The notes beneath the pieces are model-generated. The model had not been told where the DNA came from, did not search any database, and worked only from the letters and a program-made list of their open reading frames with translations. Of a stretch of 64,000 nt of DNA, positions 12,230-23,639 are shown in pieces (within the stretch, counting starts at the first letter, position 1; each line of letters starts with the position of its first letter). Both the position numbers and the translations under genes were made by a program. Source of the DNA: Stenopsyche tienmushanensis (taxonomy: Eukaryota > Arthropoda > Insecta > Trichoptera > Stenopsychidae); NCBI GenBank assembly GCA_008973525.1, contig WACJ01000265.1, positions 1-64,000 on the forward strand, written 5' to 3'.

Positions 12230-13160
12230 AGGGGGGAATCTTCAAAAGACACCACCATTTTGGTGGTAGTGTGGGATTTTTACCCACTAAACCCCCCTCC
12301 TCTTCGGCTGTCACCCGGCTACTAATTGGAGTGGCAGCGATGTGTCCCTCACGGACTCTCCATTTGTGTCTTTCTGGATGTTATTCAAGTAGGACAGATC
12401 GATTTAAAAATTAATTTGTAGAACGGTTGCCATTTCTTAACGTTGCTTCTCTTTGTGTAGTGCATTATTTTGAACCCATGCTTTGGTTCCCTTCTCTTTG
12501 CATGTGTGGCAGCAGGGGTCCTTTATGTAGGCAGTTGCCTTGTGTCCTGCTTCACCACATCTGTGACATCCCATGGAGCGATCAGGGTCAGAGCAATTCC
12601 TAGCTATGTGACCAGCTTCTTGGCAGCGGAAACACTTGATGGCACTGATCTTCCTTCGAATTCGACAATTGGTCCACCCTATCTTGATCTTTCTAGTCTG
12701 GATTCCCGCCAGGAGCTGGATTTTCGCCTGGGATGATACAAAAACAATGACCAGTTGTGTTCCCCATAGGCAAGATTTCTGGAATCGAACTTCCACGTTC
12801 TCTTCCTGTATGTTACTTGCCTTGCATAAGGCAGCAACGATGTTTTTTCAATCCACTCCTTCCTCTATATCGAGGATCGTAAGAGTTTCGGTCTGCGCCA
12901 GTTGTTTGGCTTCCACCTTCTGGCCCAGAGCGCCAGCTATGGCCGTGACTAAGGTTGTAGGTTCGTTTGAACCCTTCTGAAATTAGATGAATGTATTCCC
13001 ATTTCTTGTTTTTCTGATGAATGCAATTTTGTAACCTATCACGTCACGTCATGCCTTTTCAGCGTTCGCCAGACTATCAAGTACCCTTTTGAGCACCAGC
13101 TTTGTTCCTCATTAGGGAGAGCAGTGGTAGTGATAGCCTCCGTTGCTTTCTCCAAATCCA
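12230..13160 (-). mobile_element. R1/Jockey-type non-LTR element: ORF1 fragment fused to 3' tail
   Basis: On the minus strand, a frame at 12796-12437 encodes a gag-like ORF1 C-terminus with zinc knuckles. The first is intact ([16 protein letters not shown]2CX4HX4C). The second has lost its last cysteine (C to Y) and the third is degenerate. Decayed ORF1-like sequence continues to about 13160. Immediately downstream (12420 to 12230) lies the 3' tail, containing an ACCACC..GGTGGT stem and a GGGTTTAGTGGGTAAAAATC block. This is nearly identical to 42400-42500, where it follows a degraded reverse transcriptase. The RT-encoding ORF2 is absent here, so this is an internally deleted copy. Confidence 0.65.
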
Positions 13161-13164
13161 TCTC

Positions 13165-14825
13165 ATTTTCTTTATGTTCGCTGAGCAGTTTTAGCTGTAA
13201 AAGTACCTAAATGACATCCAAACGAATAGATGCTGAAATTTGTAAAAATCGGAAATAATGAACCCGGTTTAATCACAAAAAATGCTGCGTGCCACTAATA
13301 GAAAATTATGATATTTTTCTTATTAGAACTTTTCAATTATCAATTTAGGGATGATAATTTGTACAAAACGCCGAAGCGAAACGAAAGCTCCATTGCGATA
13401 AAAGAAGGTTTTTACGATGGTTTCATGTAGAGTTGTAATAAGTCCGATTTTGCCGGATTTCCGGCTCTAAAAAACTTTTTTATGGCTTAATTAAGAACTT
13501 TCGACGAAAGCTCCCTGTGAACACTCTTTAACAAAATGTTTGTATCTCTTGAAAATGAATGCGCGAGCTGGAATAATCAATAATGCGTATTGATGAAATC
13601 ACTTAGTATATCATACATTTTTTTAATACGAACCAGATGATTGAACATTCATAACTCTTTTCTATATTTTGAGATGAATAATGAGCCCAAATAATATTTG
13701 TAGCTATAGAATAAATTACAATAATTTATTTTTTCTCTCATCTGACCAACTGCCGCGTGGAGTTTCATTTTTCGTGACGTTCAACCCAATTTATCATACC
13801 GCATTTCATTAAAAATGCTTATAATAACGGCATTTGAATTCATTATTTTATAAGAAAATTAGGGATTCATTTTGGCTTGAATATCCCTGAATTATAGTAA
13901 CATCCCATTTTACTATTTTTGGCATACCGCCGAAGACAATCAATCCTCCTGTATTCCAAAATAAAATGTTTTCAAGAAAAGCATGAAAGCTCCATTCAAA
14001 TATTCGACTTAATTAATGCGTGGACGTCATTGGCGTGGACCGCCATCAAAGTGTTAAGCAAAACGCTTTACCAAGAAAGACACTCAAGAGAAATTTTTAC
14101 AGCAAATATGTTGTTTCATTAGAGAATTTTTCTTAAAAGCTTTTCGCATTTTTACCCTTTGATCCTATTTTTTGCATAAGCACAAATCACTGTGGCGAGT
14201 CATCGCCGCCATTAAAAACATCGCCACCTACCGGCCTGGATGAAAAATAACGACGTCGGGTGACATATGACTCAATTCCCGGTATTCTCCCGATCTGCAG
14301 CAGGATGGAACATTGAGGAGTTTTCGGGTTGTCCACATATGGCCACACGCGGTGTGTCTGGCAGTCACGGTTGTGCTCGCCGAGCACATGCAATTTGCAC
14401 CGCCGCGAAATTTAACAACTAAAATAGTAATGGATGCAGATGACTTAATGTGATTTTAACGACGCCTGCATGTAAACACTTTTAATATTAATAATGCATC
14501 TGCTGCTGCAGAAATGCACTACAGCCCTGGGCACATGTAGCTGTAAATACACCTTAAATTTTCCAGCACGGCTGCTCTTTATCTAAAGAAAAACCGCAAA
14601 TGCTGTTCGTTAAAACAGCATTTAATATATATATGATTTTTTTTATTAAAACGTTAGTAAAAACAAGTTTTCAATCGGTTTTTTTTTGTTTTTAATAGTA
14701 AAATTATGTTTAAACTTTCACTTTAATTCGATATTTCGAACCACCTATAGGGTTCATTTTCAAGGATTAATTGCCACAGTCGTTGTCTTAATGATGCTCC
14801 TGGACCATCCTCCGTCCAGTGCTGC
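13165..14825. other. No gene seen; AT-rich DNA with a GC-richer block
   Basis: Nothing is recognisable at 13165-14180. The 14190-14400 stretch is markedly richer in CG dinucleotides than its surroundings, but no frame in it gives a known protein. It could be a regulatory or old coding remnant; I cannot tell which. Confidence 0.35.
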
Positions 14826-14829
14826 TAGG

Positions 14830-16045
14830 ACACTGCGCTGTCGCCTGTCTGACAGTTGGTTGCACTTTTTTCGAATTTTTCGCACAAAGCACCAGGGGCC
14901 ATAATCTCTGGTACTTTGATTTTAGATAGAATTGGAAGCCAATGCCTAGGTACGCTAGTGCCGTCGTCTCTTCGGTTGATTGTGGAGCTTTTTTTGTTTT
15001 CCGATCTCTCTTGCTTCTCTTGCAATCCTAATATCGAAGTTTTCGACAGTTACTAAAGTTTTTGTTCCAGAAAAGTCGATGGGGTGATCCTTCTTCATCG
15101 CGTGTACAGTTAGCGCCGATTTATAATCTAATTGCGAAACATTTTTCTAATGCTATTGTTATTGTCCAATATATGATATCTTGCAGTCTGCGCATGGGAT
15201 CTCGTATAATTCCTGTTTTGGGTTTTTCCCCTTATCCTTTTTATTGAGCAAGAGATTTTCTATCTTCTTTCCTGTCCCATAGGTGGTGCTAATTCCGTGT
15301 TTTAGGAGTATACGGCTGATGATATCGGTTGTGCCTTTTATGTAAGGAAGAATGATGTGTTTTTCTGTATCTGTGGGTGGATCTCGAGACTTTTGTTTTT
15401 ATTAATAAGAGTTTTCTTAATTTTTCTCAGAGGATATCCATTTTTTGCTTGAGCTTGGCTTAGTTCCTTAATTTCTTCTTCCATGTTATCGCTGTCAGTC
15501 AATTTGAACGCTCTGTTTATGAGTACTTTCATGACAGAGTTAATCTGTCTCAGATGGTGATGAGAAGTGGTGTGAAGGTATCTATTAGTATGAGTACTCT
15601 TCCTGAAGACAGTGTCTCTGAATGATCTGGATTATTTTATAGATTCTGGAGTTGAGGAAAAAGAGGCAACCATGAAGCCCAGTCTGTCTATGGGGTCAAA
15701 TGACGAAAGTGTTAACTACATATCTCAGCCATATTTTCGGTTTTAGGGGGGCTTCTTCTAGAGCTTCTTCTAGAGCTTCTTCCTTTAAATCCAGTCATAA
15801 ATATGTTTATGGCCTGTTTGTAAAATTCTTCATCATATAAATAGTAGGTGAAAGGTCCAAAATATGTTCCGCGACCTTTTATCGCTTTTTGATGTAATTT
15901 TATGTGGTTTCCTTCATAGGAATGTTAGTGAACAGTGAAGTCACATCAAAGTTGACCAAGATGTCACCTTCATCGTGTTTCAGCGATTGTATTATTTTTA
16001 GAGACTCTTGTGATTTTTTTATGAATGACTTTGCGCTTTCCCATG
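14830..16045 (-). pseudogene. Penelope-like element remnant
   Basis: Read on the minus strand, pieces in different frames follow the Penelope order. At about 16000-15900 is an NFDVTSLFTNIP motif (RT motif with the first catalytic Asp). At about 15720-15690 comes PKIWLRYVVNTFVIWPH, where the family has YVDDTF. An LLKHGISTTY..LYEIPCADC segment at 15310-15200 leads into the GIY-YIG endonuclease region. A final basic segment with INRRDD..HWLPIL lies near 14990-14930. Frameshifts, stops and loss of the YVDD aspartates show the copy is dead. Confidence 0.7.
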
Positions 16046-16046
16046 T

Positions 16047-16248
16047 GACATGCCCTATTTCGTGGCTCACACAGCCTCTAGACCTGACACTACAGAATTT
16101 CTTCATCTGGGGATGTGCCCTATTCTTTCGCTCGCACGGTCTCCAGGCTCAACACCACTGGATTTCTTTGCCTGGGCACGTGCTCTATTCTGTGGCTCAC
16201 ACAGTCTCCAGACCTGACACCACTGGATTTCTTTGTCTAGGGATGTGA
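16047..16248 (+). repeat. Three tandem 65-bp units from a transposase 'PLDFFLWG' region
   Basis: Three units start at 16051, 16116 and 16181 (TGCCCTATT, TGCCCTATT, TGCTCTATT), an exact 65-bp period. Each contains CACAxxCTC..GACCTGACAC and a segment coding for a LDLTLQNFFIWG-like peptide. The canonical form SPDLTPLDFFLWG is common at the C-terminal end of DDE-type transposases. Since 65 is not a multiple of 3, the array cannot encode a repeated protein. It abuts the Penelope-like remnant on its left. Confidence 0.7.
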
Positions 16249-16249
16249 A

Positions 16250-18155
16250 AAATAACTAATTTGTACGGCAGAGATGCCCACAAAAGAAATCCTAATGAAA
16301 TGAATGTAGGAGTAAGTGCTGCCTTTCCAAAAATGAAAGAGAAAATGCACTTCAGACAACTACAGTTGAAATAAGGAAAAGGTGTCATGCGTGCATACGA
16401 AGCAGAGATGACCAATTTGAACAAATTTTGTAAATAAGTTTAATAAAAACTTCTTAAGCATAAAAAATATATTCTTAACCTTGACCCTAACAAACTGGTA
16501 CCTCTTCAAGTGAATGATTTGTATATCGTTGGAAATTATATAGTTTAGATAACTTTTAGAAACTAAATTAAGTTCAAAATAGTCACGAGTTTTTTATTTT
16601 AAAAAATTAGAACTCAAAATTTCTCATTCATTTCCATATTTTATGTGAATTTGAGGAAGTTTAGAAGTAATTTTTTTAAAACCAATTTCATAAAATAGTA
16701 ATAATGCGGCAAACGGTTAAATCAAAAATATATTGCAAAATAAAAAAAAAAGTTATTTCATGCTATTACAACCACAGATTAAAAAGTGATAACTTTATAA
16801 ATGAAGTTTTTGGGTATTTTTTTATTTTTTTGTTCATGTGCAAAACTTAAATTTTCAAGTATTTTAAGACATATTATAAAATTATTCTTCTGTTACTTGT
16901 TAATTAATTTATTATATGTAGATGGTATGGTCATATTTTAATAGATTATAAATCATTTGCATCTTATGTTAATGTTGCGTGCGTAAACACAAACCGATCG
17001 CAGCGAACACAGCGTCTTTGCGGTGTATTTTCATTAACGATCGGTCTATGCTTTATATGTGTGTGACATTTCCAATAATTATATAGGGTGTGTGCTTGAA
17101 ATTCATCTAGTATCAATGTCACAAATCCGGTTAGCATATGATTCATTCACTTTGAGACGTCTTTGAGTCATCGTCAGCTTCGTTGCATCACAGTTCTTTA
17201 TTGGTCGTCGATCTTTGCAAATCCGACGGACTGTTTGACAATAACTAGCCGGCATCAATCCGCGATTCACAGATAGTGTTTCACAAAGGACCCTAGCAAA
17301 ATGGCATCAGGCCCGGCGAAATTCCATCAGTCCGAAGCTGATTCATCATCGAGTCTAAATCGGTCGGATCACTAACGCTTGATTCAGTAGACTCCTCTGC
17401 AAAATGTAGAGATTTACGATTACGGCATTTATACTGCATGCAACAAATCTGAGAGACACGATGCTATCTGATCGTGGTCTTTTTTTATTCTGATGCATTC
17501 CATCCGATGAAAATTCAGCGTGAAATTGACATCCCAACAAAAAAGAGCTTTTGGTCATTTTAATGTACAAGCATATTTGATTGACTTATTCTAAAGCTTT
17601 CTGTAGTTGTGTACATTGAACTCAAAGCTATAACTAAATACATTTTTTTCCTAATATTTTTTAACGAATCTTTAACGAATATCACAATGAAGCTATACAC
17701 AATACAAATATACATTGTGTTTCATTAAATATCAGAAAGCCTTAAAACCTTGGTCAGATGTCATAGAGAAGAGTCATTAATGCAATTGTTTCTTTGTTAC
17801 AGATTTAGACGATTTGTTGACCGTCTCATCAGAAGACATTACCAGCAGAAGACAGCCATTACTTCTGCGTAAGTTTATGATGATGATGAGGAGAAAGGAT
17901 CAGTCCACATATAAACAATGTGATCACAGCATAACATAATAAACAGCTTTGTGGGACCATAGCGTTCTGATACGACACACGGATTTAGCGTGTCAAATTA
18001 ATTCTCTCAAATTAGGGCTGCCACAATGTTATCCCGGCAATACCTGTTTGAATATCAAAATCATTAGATAAAATATCTGATCATCATTGCTGCAAAATGT
18101 TTTCCTTTTGAGTAAAACTTGTTAAAAATTCCCTTCAACCTTTTAGTAGAGTATA
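16250..18155. other. No confident gene; one isolated exon-like segment
   Basis: Mostly very AT-rich (16430-16950). The region 16970-17570 is GC-richer but gives no recognisable protein. A 66-nt exon-like segment at 17803-17868 is listed separately. Confidence 0.4.
17803..17868 (+). CDS. Possible orphan exon (66 nt)
   Basis: A strong acceptor (TTTCTTTGTTACAG) precedes it and a strong donor (GTAAGTTTATG) follows. One frame (phase 2) reads LDDLLTVSSEDITSRRQPLL followed by L, an acidic and dileucine-rich stretch of the kind found in cytosolic tails or N-termini. Another frame is also open. No partner exon was found within reach, so this may be part of a gene with very long introns or chance. Confidence 0.25.
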
Positions 18156-18159
18156 AACG

Positions 18160-18350
18160 CATATTTGCGATCGAATTCCAGTGATTCAGAAAGAGCATCC
18201 TTGCAGGTTGAGTTCGAAGAGAGAACGAGACGGAGATATTGTCCTGCGTGCATCGTACGATTGTATAGATTGATAACCCAAATTTATCGACTAATAATGA
18301 TAACCCAAATTAATCGATTTCACGTGTATTGTTTATGTTTATTATTTACT
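18160..18350 (-). mobile_element. Partial TTAA-type MITE, reverse orientation
   Basis: It contains CGAATTCCAGTGATTCAGAAA, the GAGTTCGAAGAGAGAACGAG tract, CATCGTACGATTGTATAG and AATTTATCGACTAATAATGA in the reverse order of the family. It has no left end. The GATAACCCAAAT segment is duplicated inside it. Confidence 0.65.
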
Positions 18351-18420
18351 AAATATTGCATCCTTTAATTACTGATTGCTTAGTTCCTTATAATTCTCAT
18401 TATGAAATAACATTATACTT

Positions 18421-18823
18421 TTAACCTCTAAAGGAGTACTATCCCAAGGCCTGAGACCCCATCTCCACTTATTCGATAGAGCACTCTTGTACATTGAGCT
18501 CGGAGATAGACAGAGACAGAGAGAGAACGTAGCGCAGTTCGGAAGACAGAGACGGAAAGCTTCCCCGCATATATCGCCTGATTGTATAGATCCTTAACCC
18601 AAATTTATCGACTAATAATGATTTCGATTTCAAGTTTGTTATTTGTTTACGCAAAGAAATAACCGAATATTGTTTAATCGACAGTGTTTATTTACAATTA
18701 AGTCTGCCTCGAATTGAAGATTGTCTTACGCTAATAGGAGCTGACAGAAAGTAATCGCTGTAAAGCGATTATGGCATCAACGACATCATTAATTTTAAAT
18801 TTGCTCTCTCCTCAAAAGGTTAA
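18421..18823 (-). mobile_element. Complete TTAA-type MITE, subfamily B, reverse orientation
   Basis: TTAA lies at 18421-18424 and 18820-18823, giving 403 bp. The right end reads CCTCTAAAGGAGTACTATCC and the left end, in reverse, reads CCTTTTGAGGAGAGAGC. Subfamily B replaces part of the A interior with a segment containing TCAGCTCCTATTAGCGTAAG (in reverse at 18720-18750), also seen at 29660-29720. Distinct ends and interior justify a separate subfamily. Confidence 0.75.
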
Positions 18824-20303
18824 AGGGACACTTTTAAAGAAAGATCTAAATTTTCTTAAAAATGGGATTGAGAAATTGGCTGAATGGTGATAAAAAGTCA
18901 TGGATTATGGAACTTACTTTTTATGAATTCAATTTAAGTATAATAAGTATTTTTCGAGTGTTTATATAATTTTGATTACTTTCTGGTCCACCTAATATGC
19001 TTAATAATATATGTTTCTAGCATCGGATGGCCGAATTTGAATAGTGGAAAAGCATTATTTTTGATACAATTGGGCACAAATTTTAAGAAGATTCAACCCT
19101 ATTTCTCTTTGCGAATGCTAATAATAATGAAACAAGTGATAAAGATGGCGTGTGACCAGCATGCCTAATATTTGTGCAGTCAGATTTTTTCATAATACGA
19201 ATCCCGACGTTTCCCAAAAGTGTAGAATAATCAAAAACTACCATGTCCAATTTATTAATTTCCACGAGAAGATTGCAAATCTAGCTGCTTACTGTTAAAA
19301 TAAATAGCCCTTGAGGATGCTGGGAAGTTTTACAAACAACTTCTGCTAATTACATTTACTCCGAGTGGCTTCCATTTAGCAGCTTCCTTCATTAAGATTT
19401 TATGTCGGTCTTTTTGTCTGGCGATTCTTCTAGTCAAAGAACAAACAAAAGCTTGTAAACTGCTAAACAATCCATGGTAATTTTGTGCGAAGATGAATCT
19501 AAAATTTTCTGCATTGATGCCGTATAAACGTCTAAAATGCAGGCGCTGTTAGCTTCATACAAAATAATAAAGTCCTCGCACGTTTTCGCTTCACAAATTT
19601 TTGCCCAGACTCAATATTAGCACAAAAGGTAGACGGCATTTCAGCAAACATTGTAGCAAAGTCTATTAGATGAGGGAAGAATTGTCTTTTTAATTTTAGC
19701 CTGAACGGACGAGAGGAAACTTTAATAAGCCACAGGGAAGAGTAAACGTAGACGTTCCACTAAAGAGTTTAAAACTTAATCAGCCTCTCGCTAATGACAA
19801 GGACTTTAGTCCAGGAGTCGTTCATTAGAACGATCGATTGTGCTGGAAAAGCTAAAATAAATGCTGAAAAATCGATAAAACAGCGTGAAAAAAAGGATAA
19901 GAAACCGGAGAGATTAAATGGGAAACCCATATAAAAAGAAGCTTTAAGTATTTAAATTCATTCAAATTCAAGGAATGGAGCTTTGGAACAAGCATTAAAT
20001 AAAGGAGATCAATTGCTAAATTATCTTAAAACTAAGTATTAGCATAGTGGTTTAGTTCTTTGACTATTTTTATAAAGGAAAGAGTTCAAATCCAAATATT
20101 AATAACCATATCCTAATATCATCATATGGAAGTCAATAGAGAATCACACGATAAACATCCATTTTTAGAAAAAATCATATGGAAATAGTTCACATTCGTT
20201 TCGTTCGATTTGTGTTCAAGCCGCCATTTCGAGAAGTTCTTTAATCTTAATTTGATATTAAAATAAATAAAGACTTTACCCCTAAGCGCATTTAATTCCG
20301 AGA
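18824..20303. other. No gene seen
   Basis: No exon chain, RNA gene or repeat boundary recognised. Decayed internal retrotransposon sequence may extend leftward from the primer-binding site at 20304-20319, but no coding motif is left. Confidence 0.4.
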
Positions 20304-20686
20304 CACACTTCTGACACCAGTGTAACGTTGAGGTCGGAGCGCTCTCGGGGGCAGAATCCCCGGACGGCTCCCCGCCCCGGGAATAGCCACGTAAGCGCAC
20401 GGGTCCGTTCTTCTATCGGGCCGTGATGTTGCTGGACGAATGGATGGGAATAGACGGGCGTCGAATAGAAATACTCTCTTCGCTAAATAACTATTTATTC
20501 CATAAAAGAGAGAGAAAAATAAATCTGGCTGCAGGAAGGACGCCCTCCCGCAGCCAAGGCTAACCGACGACTCCTCCCAACTACCCAACCGACAAAGATG
20601 CACGCGCAAGAAGCGATCGGTCGGTATGCAGGTGCAATGTCTCCGTAGGGCCACAAGAGATGGCGCTGTCAAAATAACACAATGCA
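20304..20686 (-). mobile_element. LTR with tRNA-Leu primer-binding site, reverse orientation
   Basis: On the minus strand the LTR ends in ..TTACA at 20321, followed by one spacer base and TGGTGTCAGAAGTGTG (20319-20304). This matches the complement of the 3' end of tRNA-Leu (..CCCACTTCTGACA plus CCA) with one mismatch. An AATAAA lies inside the LTR. The far end is near 20681-20686. A 131-codon frame across it is non-coding LTR sequence. Related LTR pieces lie at 1590 and 25975. The superfamily cannot be set without internal genes. Confidence 0.7.
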
Positions 20687-20689
20687 CAT

Positions 20690-23435
20690 GAAGAGAGATG
20701 GAAGATGTCGCTCATATATGTAATGATTGATTGATTGTATGATTTTTAAATTTATATACTTCTACATCTTCGTGAGATGCATACAATTCAATAGAGAATT
20801 TCAATAAGCAGCTAATATTAGGTCATCCCGAAAGAAATCCATCATTTTCGCATGCTCTCGTTTTGCGTTCATTTCGTATCCAGACACGGCGAAGGAAACA
20901 TCCTTGTATTTATTTTCTTAATGTATACGCTAATTTTTCACACAGGTGATGTGAGCAAGATGAGTATTTGGATGCCGCACGAACTGTCCGCATATAACAA
21001 AGCAGTGCAGAAATGTGCATCATTATTGTCAAGACAAATAACGCAATCTTTTTTCCCCACATATTATCATTGTAAGCGAGGAATGGATTTTGTGTAAAAA
21101 TAAATAAAGCCCTCTAAGAAATAAAGCCCTGTTCCAACGCCCAATCTAAGATTGACACTTACACGGTTATTTTTTATGAGCTTCTTCAATATAGTTCAAC
21201 AAAAACGACCATTTTTGTTAATCAAAGAGGAGCTATTTTATAAAATGATAACACACGCCCACATAAATCAAAACTCACTTGTGAAAAAATAAAATATCTA
21301 AAATTATTAATTTAAAGACATATAAATTAAACATAATTGAAATAAAAAATCATTTTGATTCGCATTTTCAGTTGGATGAAAAAAATGGATTTTTTTCGGG
21401 ATGACCTAATATTTACAATTTGTTACAGTTTGTTTGCGAATTTGTAATAAAGATATCAAGCAATTTTTAAAAAAATGGAGAGAATCTCACTGTTAAAATT
21501 GTGATTAAGCTTGAAAAATAAGTTGCAAAATCAAATTAAAAAAAAAAATTGAATAAGATAAGCGGGATTGTCAGCTAAAAAAAATGTTTTGCAGATTTTT
21601 TCAGATCAAAGATCAATGTCAAAAATTTGAACATCAATAGGAGAGAAACGACGAGTGAGTAGACTTTATTAATCATCTCAGTATTTACTTTATCTCACCC
21701 AGGAAAGCTGGTTAATTTTGAATGAAGATGATCGATTGGAAATATTGAAAGATCCGATCTCTTAAATTTTTTCATGGCCTAGAATTAAAGTCGAATTTTT
21801 AAAAGTCCAGGAACATATTTACTATGCCAACATTGAAATATGGTGCATATTGTAAATAAATCTTAAATATTTGAAAGCATTTCATTGAAACCTAGCCAAC
21901 GAAGAGTTTGGAAAGCCTAGAACAGGGGGGAAGAATTCAATGTTGAATGGTCAGACAATGGAGCGTGTATCCAAGTGTGTCTCATGGATCACTACGATCT
22001 TCCAGCTAAGTCGGCGTCTTGAAGCACTGCCAACAATGCTGGCATTTAGACTTGTCCAAAAAGAAGTATCTTCTGGATGTGACAGTGGCGGAATCGATGC
22101 AACGATCAAGCAGCTGCGGACCAAAAAAACGGCACGTCCATTAAGTGCTATTTTTGAAGAGCGCCTCGTCGTGTTTTTGTGTGCTTGCAGTTATTCCAGA
22201 AGACGAAATGACGTGTAACTTATGGCTTTTTAGGTAAATGCGACAATCGTTCATCGGCCCTGGAGGAATTTCGACAGCTCACCCACCGGCGACTACATAA
22301 ATCTGCAAATGTGAGAATGGAATGCGAATTACTGTTAATACCACGGCGCGACGCCTTAGGGGTTGACATACACGAATTCGTGTACATGAGGTGTCAAATC
22401 ATAAGAGACATATATTGAATATTTGATCAATGTCTTGTAAACATGCTGAATATATGTCAAGTATGTCAGAAATTGATATGACGATGTAAAACTATCGTAA
22501 GACACAGTCATTTTTCTTTTTAAAGCACATCTATTTAGCATCAATGTTTTACAGACAGCTTGTAAACAGGGCTTTGCATCGTTATTTTTTTATTTCGGCT
22601 TTCATTCGTTCGGTTACGATTTTCTTTCCAGGTAAAATAACGAATTTTCCGGTTTTCGGTTCAACTCCGAATGATTTATTTTTGATTTTTTTAACGTCTT
22701 CCCAGAAATGTTTATAGTTTTAGAGCTATCACATAAGTATCAAACATAACATAAATAATTTATTAAAGGTATAATAATAAGAACTGGAAGTACATAATAT
22801 TATAATATAATTTATTAAACGAAGAGTTATTGGCTGGAAGTTTGGGAGCCTCAGCTTTGAGATATATAACAGTAGGAAACAAATTGAAATGTGGGAGTCC
22901 CTGTCTGGGTACATACTGGGTACAGTAAATATATATAATAGGAAGATATAACCTAAACGAAATAAATAATAATGACTTAAAATTGTAAGCTGGAATTGGG
23001 GTTGATGGCAATTATATCTGATGTTTAACAGGATAATTAACAGGACCAATAAAGAGTAAAATATATAGTATTATTAAATTAATATAATCAAACAAATTTT
23101 GCTTAAAAATGGTGAAGGGCACAAATTATATCAACAAAAAAATCAATCAAACCTTCGTTCGCGTAATACGTGTACTGAACCCAATAAAAACGATGGTTTC
23201 AAATCGGTTCAATTCCAGTTTTTGTTCCAGTAAAAATAATGGTTTTATCGATTTATCAAACTAAGGGATCCATTTTTCAAAGAAAGATTTGCAATAATAA
23301 TTTTAAAAGATAATATTGTTACTACCTAAGAATCCCATTAAAATCATTCTTATCCTAATATAACCACACGAAGAAGATGGAATGGAAAATCATCACAAAA
23401 CATCTTTCATTTTTTACCTGTATGGTAGTACGGTC
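20690..23435. other. No gene seen; AT-rich DNA
   Basis: Short frames (20852-21097, 21940-22218, 22729-23049 reverse) carry no recognisable motifs. The phrase GGTCATCCCGAAAGAAATCC at 20820 and its near-inverse at 21388-21412 (TTTTTTTCGGGATGACCTAA) lie about 570 bp apart and might be the ends of a small element, but only about 15 bp match. Confidence 0.35.
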
Positions 23436-23440
23436 GCCTA

Positions 23441-23637
23441 TTTGCGAGCGAATTCCAATGACTAAGAAAGAGTATTGTTTGTTAACGACAGTGTTTATTT
23501 ATTTATGTACAGGATTCATACACGCTGCGACGTTCCTGACAGATAAATAGATTTGTACGGATGATAAGTGGCGGACATGCAAATATAGCATCTAAATTTA
23601 TTATGATTTTAAATTGGCTCACTACTCAAAGGGTCAA
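23441..23637 (-). mobile_element. TTAA-type MITE, subfamily A, internally deleted
   Basis: In reverse order it has GCGAATTCCAATGACTAAGAA, then jumps to CGACAGTGTTTATTTATTTATG and continues through CATACACGCTGCGACG to GGCTCACTACTCAAAGGGT. The CTCTGTC and CGATTCATT blocks are missing. The terminal TTAA has mutated to TCAA. Confidence 0.65.
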
Positions 23638-23639
23638 CA

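Noticed and set aside
12470..12980. Two plus-strand frames of 88 and 114 codons
   Set aside because: They are antisense to the zinc-knuckle ORF1 on the minus strand.
20292..20687. 131-codon minus-strand frame
   Set aside because: It coincides with the LTR and crosses the primer-binding site. The peptide has no retrotransposon or host motif.
20820..21412. Possible element bounded by GGTCATCCCGAAA and its inverse
   Set aside because: Only about 15 bp match at the ends and no target duplication was found; too weak to call.
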